DNA of 41,422 bases from Bartonella sp. AU55XJBT (GTDB lineage Bacteria; Pseudomonadota; Alphaproteobacteria; Rhizobiales; Rhizobiaceae): the NCBI RefSeq assembly GCF_028618525.1, contig NZ_JAQITC010000017.1:1-41422 (forward strand). The letters run 5' to 3'. Of the stretch, positions 9,776-19,174 are shown in pieces. The position numbers and the translations under genes are program-made. The stretch's first letter is position 1. Every line of letters starts with the position of its first letter. The notes beneath the pieces were generated by a model. That model was not told the origin of the DNA. It ran no database searches and was given only the letters and a program-made list of their open reading frames with translations.

Positions 9776-10042
9776 CCAAAGGCTCTGCCGCGCAACATTA
9801 AGCGCTAACAAAGTATGTCATGACACCAATTCGTTACTTCACAAGCGTAAAGATGAGGAGGTTCAATAGCTTTACCTTTATACTATTTACAAGTGCCAAC
9901 GCGAAATGAGCTTAGGCGCCTTAAGAGATGTTTCTTTCATGAGAAGCATAAAAACGTTGTCTCCCCATAAAGATTTCATGATCGCATTCACGAAAGATGA
10001 AAATGCTGTAAAATCAGGCATCAAAAAAACAAAAAGTGAGAA

Positions 10043-12766
10043 TCAACCCAACCGCTCTAAAGCAATAGATATCTTCTTTTGTGCAGCACGCAATTCTACA
10101 ACCCTATTTTGTTCACTTTCAACAATTTCTGCTTTTGCATTTTCTATAAATTTTGGATTATTTAATTTAAGCGATATCTTTTCAATATCTTGTTCAATTT
10201 TACGAACCTCCTTCCTCAAACGAATACGTTCAGCCTCCAAATCAATCAGCTGCCCTAATGGCAAACAAAAAACAGCCTCTCCCGAAATCATTTGTGCTGA
10301 TACCTCCGGAACTTTATCAGAGAAATCAATGACTTCAATACGCGCTAACTTTTTGAGAAGTGCATCATAACGCTGCACACGCTCTCGCGTGACTTCTCCT
10401 CCTTCGACAACGACAAGAGGTGCTCGTGTAGCCGCTGGAATATTCATTTCAAAACGTACAGACCGAATCCCCGTGACCACATCAATAAGCCAATTAATAT
10501 CAGCAGCAGCCTCTTCATCTATCAATGTTTGCTCTGGCCATTTTGTCAATGCGAGTATATCTTCACGCTTGACCCCTTGCGTTTCTGTAAGAGCCCACAA
10601 CTCTTCTGTCATATGAGGCATAAAGGGATGAAGAAGTTTATAGACTTCATCTAAAACCCAAGCAGTACAAGCTTGAGCCTCATTTTTAGCCTCTTCATTT
10701 TCACCCTGAAAGATAGGTTTGAGAAGCTCTAAATACCAATCACAAAATGTATTCCAAATGAAACGGTAAAGTGTAGCCGCAGACTCATTAAACTTATAGT
10801 GTTCAATAGCCGTCGTCACTGCTGCAATTGTTTTAGAAAGCTCTGTTAAAATCCAACGATTAAGCGCTAGTTTTGCGTGTTCTGGCTTAAAAGTAGGATC
10901 ATGCTTTACACCATTCATCTGTGCAAATCGGGTAGCATTCCACAATTTCGTAGCAAAATTACGATAACCAGCAATACGGGAAGTATCAAGTTTTACATCA
11001 CGACCTTGCGCTGCCATAATAGCCAAAGTAAAACGGAGAGCATCAGCGCTATATTGATCAATAAGCTCTAAGGGATCAATAATATTTCCCTTTGATTTTG
11101 ACATCTTTGCACCCTTTTGATCTCGGACAAGAGCGTGCACATAAACCGTTGGGAAAGGAACTTCACCCATAAAGTGAAGTCCCATCATCATCATACGAGA
11201 AACCCAGAAAAAAATAATATCAAATCCTGTCACGGATAAAGATGTTGGATAAAAAGTAGATAATTCAGTTGTTTTATCTGGCCATCCTAATGTTGAAAAA
11301 GGCCAAAGAGCTGATGAAAACCAAGTATCTAAAACATCTGGATCGCGGATTAATTCAACCACATCACCATAATGAGCAAAAGCCGAATCTAAAGCCTCTT
11401 TTTCACTTTTTTCAACAAAAACTGTTCCATCAGGGCCATACCAAGCAGGAATCTGATGTCCCCACCATAATTGGCGAGAAATACACCAAGGCTGAATATT
11501 TTGCATCCAATTGAAGTAGGTCTTTTTCCAATTATCGGGAACAAACTGCGTTTTTCCTTGTTGCACAGCTTCTATCGCGGGCTTCGCTAATTCAGCAGCA
11601 TGAACATACCATTGATCTGTCAAAAAAGGTTCAATAGGCACACCACTACGATCTCCATGAGGAACCATATGGGAATGCTCATCAACAGAAGCTAAATACC
11701 CTCGTTCTTCCATCAAAGAAATAATCTTCTGGCGCGCAACAAAACGATCGGATTTATCAAGATTTTCTACTAACATTTTTAATTCATCTGATAAAATCAA
11801 ACCATCAAAAAACGCTTCATTCTCATGGAGAAAAATCTCGGCTTTTTGGGTAAAAATATTGATTAAGCGTAAATCATTACGCTGTCCTACTTCAAAGTCA
11901 TTAAAATCATGAGCCGGTGTGATTTTTACCGCACCACTTCCTGCCTCAGGATCAGCATGCGTATCACCAACAATCAATAACCTACGACCAACAAGTGGCA
12001 AAAGAGCATTTTTACCGATAAGATTTTTATAACGCTCATCTTCAGGATTAACGGCAATTCCTGTATCACCAAGCATTGTTTCTGGCCGTGTTGTCGCCAC
12101 TGTTATAAAAGTTGTCGCATCATTTGGATCAAAAACTTTACCCTCAAGCGGATATCTAAAATGCCACAAATGTCCTTGAACTTCTTTTTGCTCAACTTCA
12201 AGATCCGAAATAGCCGTCAACAATTTAGGATCCCAATTGACGAGGCGTTTATCTCTATATATCAATCCTTGTTTATAAAGCGTAACAAAGACTTCACGAA
12301 CAGCCTGCGACAACCCCTCATCCATTGTAAAACGCTCACGTGACCAATCACATGAAACGCCAAGGCGACGCAACTGGTTTGCAATAATGCCTCCCGTTTC
12401 ATGACGCCACTCCCAAATACGCTCAATAAACTTTTCTCTTCCCATTTCTTGACGCGTTGGCTCTTGGCGTTCTGCAAGTTGACGCTCTACAACCATTTGT
12501 GTAGCAATCCCAGCATGATCCATACCAGGCTGCCACAAAACATTTTTGCCACGCATCCGCTGAAATCTAACCATTATATCTTGAATTGTCGTATTGAGCG
12601 CATGCCCCATATGAAGTGAGCCTGTAACATTAGGTGGTGGAAGCATAACGCAAAAAGGTTCTGCTCCACTTTTAGAACCCGCTCCCGCTTTAAAAGCCCC
12701 ACGAGTCTCCCATCTCTTTGCAACCCGTTGCTCTATGGAAGCAGCATCATAGTTTTTTTCTAACAT
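10043..12766 (-). CDS. valS: Valyl-tRNA synthetase
   Basis: Class I aminoacyl-tRNA synthetase that charges tRNA-Val and edits mischarged threonine. The HIGH signature appears as HMGH in PPPNVTGSLHMGHAL (about residues 52-55 from the chosen start) and KMSKS in GAKMSKSKGN (about 554-558). The editing domain (TVATTRPETMLGDT) and a C-terminal coiled coil (LEAERIRLRKEVRKIEQDIEKISLKLNNPKF) are present, so the enzyme is complete at about 907 residues. The start is set at ATG 12766 (MLEKNYDAASIEQRV), preceded by GGATGGA; ATGs 9 and 33 bases upstream are alternatives. It belongs to the minus-strand run pcm-tolC-popZ-valS found widely in Rhizobiales. Confidence 0.96.
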   Translation of the reverse strand: MLEKNYDAASIEQRVAKRWETRGAFKAGAGSKSGAEPFCVMLPPPNVTGSLHMGHALNTTIQDIMVRFQRMRGKNVLWQPGMDHAGIATQMVVERQLAERQEPTRQEMGREKFIERIWEWRHETGGIIANQLRRLGVSCDWSRERFTMDEGLSQAVREVFVTLYKQGLIYRDKRLVNWDPKLLTAISDLEVEQKEVQGHLWHFRYPLEGKVFDPNDATTFITVATTRPETMLGDTGIAVNPEDERYKNLIGKNALLPLVGRRLLIVGDTHADPEAGSGAVKITPAHDFNDFEVGQRNDLRLINIFTQKAEIFLHENEAFFDGLILSDELKMLVENLDKSDRFVARQKIISLMEERGYLASVDEHSHMVPHGDRSGVPIEPFLTDQWYVHAAELAKPAIEAVQQGKTQFVPDNWKKTYFNWMQNIQPWCISRQLWWGHQIPAWYGPDGTVFVEKSEKEALDSAFAHYGDVVELIRDPDVLDTWFSSALWPFSTLGWPDKTTELSTFYPTSLSVTGFDIIFFWVSRMMMMGLHFMGEVPFPTVYVHALVRDQKGAKMSKSKGNIIDPLELIDQYSADALRFTLAIMAAQGRDVKLDTSRIAGYRNFATKLWNATRFAQMNGVKHDPTFKPEHAKLALNRWILTELSKTIAAVTTAIEHYKFNESAATLYRFIWNTFCDWYLELLKPIFQGENEEAKNEAQACTAWVLDEVYKLLHPFMPHMTEELWALTETQGVKREDILALTKWPEQTLIDEEAAADINWLIDVVTGIRSVRFEMNIPAATRAPLVVVEGGEVTRERVQRYDALLKKLARIEVIDFSDKVPEVSAQMISGEAVFCLPLGQLIDLEAERIRLRKEVRKIEQDIEKISLKLNNPKFIENAKAEIVESEQNRVVELRAAQKKISIALERLG

Positions 12767-12916
12767 TCTATCCATCCATAACGCCGCTGAAAAACACAAT
12801 ATATGATTAAAATCCGATCAGAATCGAGAAAAACTAGCCTCTCACTCGAGAGCTTGCAAAAACTCAAAAGGCTTTTTTATAAAATGAAAAACATAAAAAA
12901 TAATGTAAAAAAACAA

Positions 12917-13486
12917 TTAAGACGACTTTTTAATCGCCTTCACAATCTCTTCACGTAAAATATCTTCCAGCAAAACAGGCAATTTAGACTGCAACCATTC
13001 TGCTATAGCCGGCCGTAACACATCCTTTGCAATCTTTTCTGCAGAAGAAATACAATACGCAGACAATTCCACACGACCAGTCTTTCCAGCTTCTGACTGT
13101 GACTTCCTGATCTCATCTTCATATTCTTTTGCTTTATAAACAGAGTTTCGTTCTTCAGAAGCAAGCTTCATCTTTTGCATATCCACACCAACTGTATCAT
13201 TTTCCCTCCCTGTATCCTCCTCCTTCTCTTGCGCTATTCTTCCCCCTTGGTTTTCAGTAGAAAGACCAATGCGATCAGCTAAAGCCTTCATAGCATCATC
13301 AACCGATAGGGTTGTATCATAAATACCTTCTGATGCAATTTCTGAACGATCTCCCGAAGCATTTACTGCGACATCTTGATTTAAAAAGTGATCAGATTGA
13401 ACCGCATTTTCTTCGATTATTTCACGAATAGATGTCAAAATTTCATCCATACTTGGCTCACGTAACACGCTTGAACTCTGTACCAT
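12917..13486 (-). CDS. popZ: PopZ-family polar organizing protein (DUF2497)
   Basis: PopZ assembles a polar matrix that anchors the chromosome origin region and cell-cycle regulators in alphaproteobacteria. This 189-residue protein has the two conserved ends of the family: the N-terminal helix REPSMDEILTSIREIIEE, which binds clients, and the C-terminal oligomerisation region LRPAIAEWLQSKLPVLLEDI followed by LREEIVKAIKKSS. The middle is acidic, low in hydrophobic residues and poorly conserved, as expected for the disordered linker. Location between tolC and valS is conserved in relatives. The assignment rests on the two end motifs. Confidence 0.85.
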   Translation of the reverse strand: MVQSSSVLREPSMDEILTSIREIIEENAVQSDHFLNQDVAVNASGDRSEIASEGIYDTTLSVDDAMKALADRIGLSTENQGGRIAQEKEEDTGRENDTVGVDMQKMKLASEERNSVYKAKEYEDEIRKSQSEAGKTGRVELSAYCISSAEKIAKDVLRPAIAEWLQSKLPVLLEDILREEIVKAIKKSS

Positions 13487-13731
13487 ACTTTACAACCTCT
13501 CAAAGACGCAACAACAAATAGAATCACATTCTCAGTGTATGCAAAAGAATCATAAGATCAACATGCCTCTCGTGATATTTTCAAATATGCTTGCCATAAA
13601 GAGGGCGCTACACACAACTTTCTGCACTTAAAAAAACATATAACCGCTCTATTTTTCAACATATCCAACGACTGATTAACCAATTTTTTAAAAACTAAAA
13701 TGGTCTGAGATCAAAGAGCTACTTTTATGCA

Positions 13732-15033
13732 TTAACGGATATATTGAATTGTTTTTAAGCCTAGATAATTTGCAGTCAATTTACCAATAGAGGATTGAAC
13801 ACTATAGCTCGCCACAACAGCATTACGTTCTGCCATTGCAAGCGCAATCTGAGCATTAATCAATTGAGTACGAGAATTTAAAACATCCAATGTCGTTGCC
13901 TGCCCTACACGATTTTCTTGCACACGACCTTTAAGAGCAATTTCAGCAGCACGAACACTTTCACGGTAAGCAATAACAGATGCGCGTGCACCTTCCAACT
14001 GAAACCAAGCAGAAGTAAGTGCTTGTCTCGTATTACTATGCGCCAAATCAAGTTGAAGCTGCGCCTGTCCAAGCTGTTCCTTCGATTGGCGAATCTGCGC
14101 AGACGTACGCCCCCCTTCAAAGATTGGAACACTCACTGACAATCCTATTGATTTAGAAACGCCATCTTCTCCAGCACCGCTGTAAATCCGATTATAAGAT
14201 GCTGTTGCAGAAAAATCAACTTTAGGAAGCAACGCTCCTTCTTTCGCCTTTACATTGTAACCACTCGCATCGACTAAATATTGAGCATAAAGGATTGCTG
14301 GATGCATCACAACGCTCGTTTGGTAAGCCGTATCAAGATTGACGGGAAAATCTGTGGCGACGGGTGGGCGTTTTAACTTTTCAGGATCAGAACCAATAAT
14401 TTGTCGATACACTGCCTCTGCTGCTTTTACATCAGCACGAGCAAGACTCAGTTCTGAAACCGCCACGGAACGTGCAGCTTGAGCTTGAGCAAGATCAACA
14501 CGCCCTCCCTCACCCACATCAAATTTTGCTTTATTGGAACGAACCTGCTCTTCAAGAGCTGCCAAATTTTCTCTCCGAAGATCGGCAACACGACGCGTCT
14601 GATAGACATTAGCATAAGCTGTCACAGTTTCCAGAAACGTATTTTGTTCAGCATTACGAAGATACTCACGTTGCGCCTGCAGCTTAACTTGGGCTGAAGA
14701 AAACATATTTTGCGTGATAAAACCGTCAAATAATCTTTGATTTAATTTCACGCCTATAGATCCAGAAGTGACATAAGAACCTGTAAAAGACTTATTCCGC
14801 CCATAGCTCCCAACCCCTTCAACTTGTGGTAATAACCCTGATCGCGCGATGACAACGTCATCACTGGCTATACGAACAGCCGCCCGTTCACTATTCAACT
14901 TAGCATTGTGTTTATAAGCTTTAGAAAAGGCATCCATCAATGTTTCAGCACAAACAGCCTCTGATAATAAAAGACTCAAAACCAGCAAAAAACATGCCTG
15001 AAACTTCTTGTTTATTTTAAACACAATACACAC
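13732..15033 (-). CDS. tolC: TolC-family outer-membrane efflux/secretion channel
   Basis: Outer-membrane channel that forms a trimeric duct with inner-membrane pumps or type I secretion systems. A signal peptide (INKKFQACFLLVLSLLLSEAVCA) precedes the mature start ETLMDAFSKAYKHNAKLNSERA, the usual TolC opening. Long amphipathic helices of the alpha-barrel follow in two similar halves, and DVLNSRTQLINAQIALAMAERN is the typical second-half motif. Size, about 433 residues, is normal. No ATG begins the frame; candidate starts are TTG 15048, GTG 15033 and GTG 15024, and 15033 is chosen because GGGG lies nine bases upstream. The gene follows pcm closely (43 bases from the first candidate start). Confidence 0.92.
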   Translation of the reverse strand: MCIVFKINKKFQACFLLVLSLLLSEAVCAETLMDAFSKAYKHNAKLNSERAAVRIASDDVVIARSGLLPQVEGVGSYGRNKSFTGSYVTSGSIGVKLNQRLFDGFITQNMFSSAQVKLQAQREYLRNAEQNTFLETVTAYANVYQTRRVADLRRENLAALEEQVRSNKAKFDVGEGGRVDLAQAQAARSVAVSELSLARADVKAAEAVYRQIIGSDPEKLKRPPVATDFPVNLDTAYQTSVVMHPAILYAQYLVDASGYNVKAKEGALLPKVDFSATASYNRIYSGAGEDGVSKSIGLSVSVPIFEGGRTSAQIRQSKEQLGQAQLQLDLAHSNTRQALTSAWFQLEGARASVIAYRESVRAAEIALKGRVQENRVGQATTLDVLNSRTQLINAQIALAMAERNAVVASYSVQSSIGKLTANYLGLKTIQYIR

Positions 15034-15090
15034 AATAACAAACCCCAAACAAATAACAGAAATATCTTTTATTCATAAAACGAACAAGCA

Positions 15091-15765
15091 CTAAAATACA
15101 AAATCAGGTGTTTTTAAAAAACAAGGAAGAGGTTTTACAGCGAGATTAAAAGCACGCCGGGCTGAAATGATTCCATCTTCTTTGATGTAGATTCGTGCTA
15201 CAGCAGCATTTCCATCTCCTTCAACCACAACAAGACGTCCATTGTCTTTCATTTGGTCAAAGATACCTTGTGGAATAAAATCGACAGATCCCTCAATAAA
15301 AATCACATCATAAGGTCCCTCAACGGCATATCCCTGCTCTAATGGACCATGAATGACAACCACATTATCACATTGATTACGTTCTAAAGCTTCAAGAGCA
15401 CGTTCAAAAAGAGACTTATTATTTTCCAACGCAATCACAGACCCTGCAAGTTTTGAAAGCAAAGCTGCACAATAACCACTATTTGCACCAATATCTAAAA
15501 CAACATCTGATGATTTTACAGCAGCAAGCTGTAATAATTTCGCGAGAGATGCAGGCTTCATCAAATAGCGTGCTGGAGCCTCATCTCGCACTGGACATAA
15601 AACAATATCGGTATCAAGATAGCTTAATGCTTTCATATCTTCCGATACAAACTCTTCACGAGATATCGTTAAAAACGCTTCAAGAACTGATAAATCCGTT
15701 ACATCGACTGTACGAATTTGATTGTCAACCATTTTGCGACGAAGCTCAGCAAAATCTGCAACCAT
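15091..15765 (-). CDS. pcm: Protein-L-isoaspartate O-methyltransferase family protein
   Basis: Family that methylates isoaspartyl residues in damaged proteins using S-adenosylmethionine. The Rossmann-type SAM motif I is seen in DVVLDIGANSGYCAALLSKLAG (about residues 90-110), followed by VIALENN (motif post-I) and the YDVIFIEGSVDFIP strand (motif II). The N terminus FAELRRKMVDNQIRTVDVTD is the one typical of the alphaproteobacterial branch next to tolC. Length is 224 residues. Whether this branch truly repairs isoaspartate is not settled by sequence. It is the first gene of the pcm-tolC pair. Confidence 0.88.
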   Translation of the reverse strand: MVADFAELRRKMVDNQIRTVDVTDLSVLEAFLTISREEFVSEDMKALSYLDTDIVLCPVRDEAPARYLMKPASLAKLLQLAAVKSSDVVLDIGANSGYCAALLSKLAGSVIALENNKSLFERALEALERNQCDNVVVIHGPLEQGYAVEGPYDVIFIEGSVDFIPQGIFDQMKDNGRLVVVEGDGNAAVARIYIKEDGIISARRAFNLAVKPLPCFLKTPDFVF

Positions 15766-15954
15766 AACGACTATTTTCTCCTAACCTACAAAAAACAAAC
15801 AAAACAGCAACAATGAGGGACTAAGATCTCTTAAGCTATGGGTGTTACAAAAAAAGATGCGACAGTCAAGAACTCAATTCTAACAGTACAATCTCTCATA
15901 CAAAGGTGTTTTTACAACTGTAGAGGGAAATAATCTCTTTTCCTATAGCTCCCC

Positions 15955-15981
15955 TAAAAGCCGTTTCGTTTAAAATCGGCT
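15955..15981 (-). terminator. Possible terminator after tRNA-Cys
   Basis: Immediately after the CCA end of tRNA-Cys, the minus strand can pair AGCCG with CGGCT (plus-strand 15977-15981 with 15959-15963), with extra A/T pairs inside, followed by TTTT. It is short, but the position fits a tRNA terminator. Confidence 0.5.
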
Positions 15982-16054
15982 GGAGGCCTCGCCCGGAATC
16001 GAACCGGGATACAAGGATTTGCAGTCCTCTGCGTAACCATTCCGCCACAAGGCC
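15981..16054 (-). tRNA. tRNA-Cys (anticodon GCA)
   Basis: A complete cloverleaf on the minus strand: acceptor arm GGCCTTG/CGAGGCC, discriminator U (characteristic of tRNA-Cys), encoded CCA, anticodon loop CTGCAAA giving GCA, and T arm with GGTTCGATTCC. A promoter CTTGAC-N17-TTATTG lies just upstream (16077-16105). Confidence 0.95.
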
Positions 16055-16076
16055 TCATCAACAGATACAAAAGTCT

Positions 16077-16105
16077 CAATAAGGGAAGGTAAAGCATCCG
16101 TCAAG
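16077..16105 (-). promoter_or_regulatory. Predicted promoter of tRNA-Cys
   Basis: Minus strand CTTGAC (16105-16100), 17 bases, TTATTG (16082-16077). The start point would be near 16070, about 16 bases before the tRNA 5' end. Confidence 0.6.
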
Positions 16106-16182
16106 GTGTAGAAATTTTCTCTCGCCTTTTTTCCTTTTATTACACAATTTATCATATTTTTTTTAAAAAAAGTAATTTTATT

Positions 16183-16211
16183 CTTTGCAAATCAGTATTG
16201 CTTTGCTATAG
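16183..16211 (+). promoter_or_regulatory. Predicted promoter of tRNA-Asn
   Basis: CTTTGC (16183-16188), 17 bases, CTATAG (16206-16211). The start point would be about 20 bases before the tRNA 5' end. The -10 is close to the rhizobial CTATAT form. Confidence 0.5.
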
Positions 16212-16239
16212 CCTCTTCAGCTAAATGATTGAGCATCGT

Positions 16240-16314
16240 TCCCCGGTAGCTCAGCGGTAGAGCAACCGGCTGTTAACCGGTTGGTCGCTGGTTCGAATCC
16301 GGCCCGGGGAGCCA
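16240..16314 (+). tRNA. tRNA-Asn (anticodon GTT)
   Basis: Acceptor arm TCCCCGG/CCGGGGA, discriminator G, encoded CCA, anticodon stem ACCGG/CCGGT enclosing loop CTGTTAA (anticodon GTT), T arm with GGTTCGAATCC. A T-rich run follows the gene. Confidence 0.96.
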
Positions 16315-16394
16315 CTTCTTTTTTTATCCCATATAGTTTATTGTTTTTGCTATAATTTTTTAAACATGAGGGATTCGTTAATAAAAGTGAGGGT

Positions 16395-16464
16395 GTAGGA
16401 TTTTTGCAATAGAGTAGAAATGCAATATCCTACGGGATGTTTTTTTGCAATGAATGCAAAAAAA
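16395..16464 (+). terminator. Double hairpin downstream of tRNA-Asn
   Basis: First hairpin: GTAGGAT (16395-16401) pairs with ATCCTAC (16427-16433), and TTGCA (16404-16408) with TGCAA (16421-16425). It is followed by seven Ts at 16440-16446, the classical terminator form. Second: seven Ts plus GCA (16440-16449) pair perfectly with TGC plus seven As (16455-16464). It may end a transcript from the tRNA-Asn promoter, or a small RNA. Confidence 0.5.
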
Positions 16465-17603
16465 TTATTGATTCATTTTAAATGAGAAAACTGTTGTACA
16501 AGTATTTTTCTTATTGGTTAATTTCAAATAATTACTTCTTTCAAACTACCGCGCTCTCTATCAGAGAGCACTGTAATTTTTTGCACATTATAAATTACGA
16601 TTTCTTTCATGAGAGAAAATTATTAAACACCACCAGTAATGAAAAATATTTCGTATAAACTTTGTTTCTCAACCCAAAAATGATTTTTACTCAATAAAAC
16701 AATTAAACTCAAAAATCTGCTCTTGAAACAATCATTTTGAAAAACGGGAAAACACAATCAAAATTATCTATATTATCTCCCTACACTCCATACTTCCTCC
16801 CCACCCTAAAAGCAGAAACTTCCAATCGAAAAGTCTGTAATAAAGTCCAGCTTCTTATCTAGCGGGTTCCTCCTACTTAATCACTGCATAAATTCTAAGA
16901 ACAGCCTTGTCTTGAATATTCATTATACTGTCATAAAAACCCTTAGTGCGTAAAATTTTATAGGCTTTATATCACAACCCTAAACAAGGGTGTTTTTACA
17001 GTGCAAACAGTATAACAATCTAAGTTGTTGAGCATGCTATGAAAGCCTTCAACAAATCATGAGCGTTTTCTCCATCGTTTTTATCCATTTTATTGTGCAT
17101 CTACACACATATTGAAAGGCGTCCTTTAAATCCCCCCCAAACCCGTTTCACAATGGCTCCCGTAAATGGTATAAAAATCCATTGATGAGCACCATCTTTG
17201 ATCCACAATAAAAGCCATACCATCATACTATTTTCTCACGCTCAATGTTAGCAATATTTATTTTATTTACAATGAGTTATAAGAATAATTTTATTGATTG
17301 CTTAAATTTTTTCACACAATAATCTCGTTTGCAACATGCAAACGAATAGTTTTAATGGATCAATATAAACAGATTCGAAATGAGAAAATTTTACGATATA
17401 GGTGGATTATTTAATATATAAAACAATCATTTATTATTAGATAATCAAATTTTTAAATTAAAAGCTATCATTAAAGCTAAAACACATCCTTTATATGAAT
17501 AAAATTTATCTTTATTCATATTTTTTAAAATCAAAATAAAGCAAATAAATAATCGCCTCTACAATGAGGCTTTCTTTTCAAAATATTTTCAATCTAAGCA
17601 TTC

Positions 17604-17636
17604 AAAGGTTTTCATTTCTAAAAAATGAAAACCTTT
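17604..17636 (-). terminator. Perfect 14-bp hairpin near the rhlE 3' end
   Basis: AAAGGTTTTCATTT (17604-17617) pairs perfectly with AAATGAAAACCTTT (17623-17636), loop of five bases. It lies about 100 bases after the rhlE stop. No strong U-run follows on the minus strand, so it may act as a terminator or as an mRNA-stabilising end. Confidence 0.5.
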
Positions 17637-17734
17637 CTTGTTTTGATAAGAGTGTTGTATATTTCTTTTGAATTGAGAAGGAATCGATAAAAGTAAAAAA
17701 ACACCCAAAACATGATCTCTTTTCAAGATTTTAT

Positions 17735-19174
17735 TTAAGCCGCCTTCTTGACTGACTTGCGGAAACGAAAAGACTTTGCATGCTTTGCCGCTATTTTTGC
17801 TTTTTTATGCCTCTCATTTGGAGATGAAAAATTCTTCCGCTGTAACTGTGCAGCATCATCTTTTCGACCTAAAAACCGTTTCTGACGCTTAGATTTTTTT
17901 AAACGGCGTTCTTTATTGTTTTCTTTTTCTCCACTTTGGGGCACATTTAGCTTTTCTGGAAATGCGGCAAATTGTTCTGGAACAGATTCAGAAACCAATT
18001 TCATACGAATCAAGCGCTCTACAGCACGCAACCGTGTCCTTTCTATCTTTTCATCAAAAAGCGTAAGAGCTTCACCAGATGCACCATTGCGTCCTGTACG
18101 ACCAATACGATGTACATAACTTTCAGCTTCATCTGGTAAGTCGTAATTAATAACGTGGCTTATCCCTGGTATATCAATACCACGTGCAGCAATATCTGTT
18201 GCAACAAGGATCTGTACCGATCTTTCACGAAAAGCTTTTAAAGCAGATTGGCGAGCACCTTGTGATTTATTCCCATGAATTGTTGCAACTAAATAGCCTA
18301 TCTTTGCTAAATGACGTGTGACAGCATCAGCCCCATGTTTCGTTCGAGTAAAAACAATAACGGAATCAAAAGCTGGATTTGTCAAAAGTTTACTTAAAAC
18401 ATTCTTTTTTTCACTGGTAGGAACATAATATAATTTCTGGGTAATCTCTACAACCGTAGTGCCTTGCGGAACAACTTCAATCTTAACCGGATCATTGAGT
18501 AAACACTTTGCAAGCACAGCAATTTCTTTCGGCATTGTCGCAGAAAAAAGGGCTGTCTGACGCTCTTGATGCAAAAGCTTTGCAATTTGCTTAACATCAC
18601 GAATAAACCCCATATCCAACATACGATCTGCTTCATCCAAAATCAAAAAACGAGATTGAGAAAGATCAATACACTTTTCACGAACAAGATCTCTCAAACG
18701 CCCTGGAGTCGCGATCAAAACGTCCACACCTGCTGCCATACGTTTAATTTGTTTTAAACGTGATACCCCTCCAAAAACAAGACACGTCGAAAGATGCGCT
18801 CCTTTCGCCATGGTGCGAATTGCTTCATCAATCTGAACAGCAAGTTCACGCGTTGGAGCTAAAATCAAAGCGCGTGCAGTTTTAGGACAGCGTTTATCAC
18901 CCAAAGCCAAAATTTGACTTAAAATAGGTAAGCCAAATGCCAAGGTTTTTCCAGAACCTGTCTGTGCAATACCTAAAATATCGTGTCCTTTCAACATCAT
19001 TGGAATAGCTTGTTCTTGTATAGGCTTAGGTTTACTCATACCAGAAATGCGTAAATTTTTAACCAAAAGAGTAGGCAAACCTAACTTTGTAAAAACATCT
19101 TCTTTTTTTATAGGCAAAATAAAATCTTTCCTCAGCTGAACAACTTTCACGAAGTAACCAGCTGAACTCTCCAC
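17735..19174 (-). CDS. rhlE: DEAD-box ATP-dependent RNA helicase (RhlE-like)
   Basis: ATP-dependent RNA-unwinding enzyme, probably acting in ribosome assembly or RNA turnover. Motifs in order: Q motif (FTKLGL...KPKPIQEQAIP), I AQTGSGKT, Ia PTRELA, Ib TPGRLRD, II DEAD, III SAT, then IV to VI in the second RecA domain with ARGIDIPGISHVINYDLP and HRIGRTGR. The C-terminal tail is rich in Lys/Arg (KKSKRQKRFLGRK...), as in other RhlE proteins. The open frame begins at GTG 19174; a TTG at 19117 (giving MPIKKEDVFTKLG) has a better ribosome binding site, GAGGAAAG, and fits the family's usual N terminus, so the true protein may be about 460 residues. Confidence 0.93.
   Translation of the reverse strand: MESSAGYFVKVVQLRKDFILPIKKEDVFTKLGLPTLLVKNLRISGMSKPKPIQEQAIPMMLKGHDILGIAQTGSGKTLAFGLPILSQILALGDKRCPKTARALILAPTRELAVQIDEAIRTMAKGAHLSTCLVFGGVSRLKQIKRMAAGVDVLIATPGRLRDLVREKCIDLSQSRFLILDEADRMLDMGFIRDVKQIAKLLHQERQTALFSATMPKEIAVLAKCLLNDPVKIEVVPQGTTVVEITQKLYYVPTSEKKNVLSKLLTNPAFDSVIVFTRTKHGADAVTRHLAKIGYLVATIHGNKSQGARQSALKAFRERSVQILVATDIAARGIDIPGISHVINYDLPDEAESYVHRIGRTGRNGASGEALTLFDEKIERTRLRAVERLIRMKLVSESVPEQFAAFPEKLNVPQSGEKENNKERRLKKSKRQKRFLGRKDDAAQLQRKNFSSPNERHKKAKIAAKHAKSFRFRKSVKKAA

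Larger units (their letters stand above)
8741..10042. other. 1.3-kb spacer with repeats and gene remnants
   Basis: No intact gene is supported. It includes the exoR promoter region, two copies of a dispersed repeat (about 9218-9425 and 9580-9775), a partial copy near 8911, a 6-bp hairpin AGAGCC-AAA-GGCTCT at 9772-9786, and protein-like stretches on the minus strand at 9091-9174 and 9887-10021. AT content is high except between about 9750 and 9830. Confidence 0.6.
16315..17734. other. 1.4-kb spacer between tRNA-Asn and rhlE
   Basis: No gene is firmly supported. Contents: two neighbouring hairpins with T/A runs (16395-16464), a segment at about 16860-17020 weakly similar to 40957-41160, a 41-codon tryptophan-rich reading frame on the minus strand (17101-17226), and a 14-bp perfect hairpin at 17604-17636 close to the 3' end of rhlE. 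The stretch 17230-17560 is very AT-rich and otherwise featureless. Confidence 0.6.

Noticed and set aside
9906..10370. 154-codon plus-strand frame overlapping the end of valS
   Set aside because: Most of it is antisense to the valS coiled coil; the first 45 codons outside valS have no family resemblance and no ribosome binding site.
15970..16155. 61-codon minus-strand frame over tRNA-Cys
   Set aside because: It translates the tRNA gene itself (the end reads SLYPGSIPGEASSRF), so it is not a protein.
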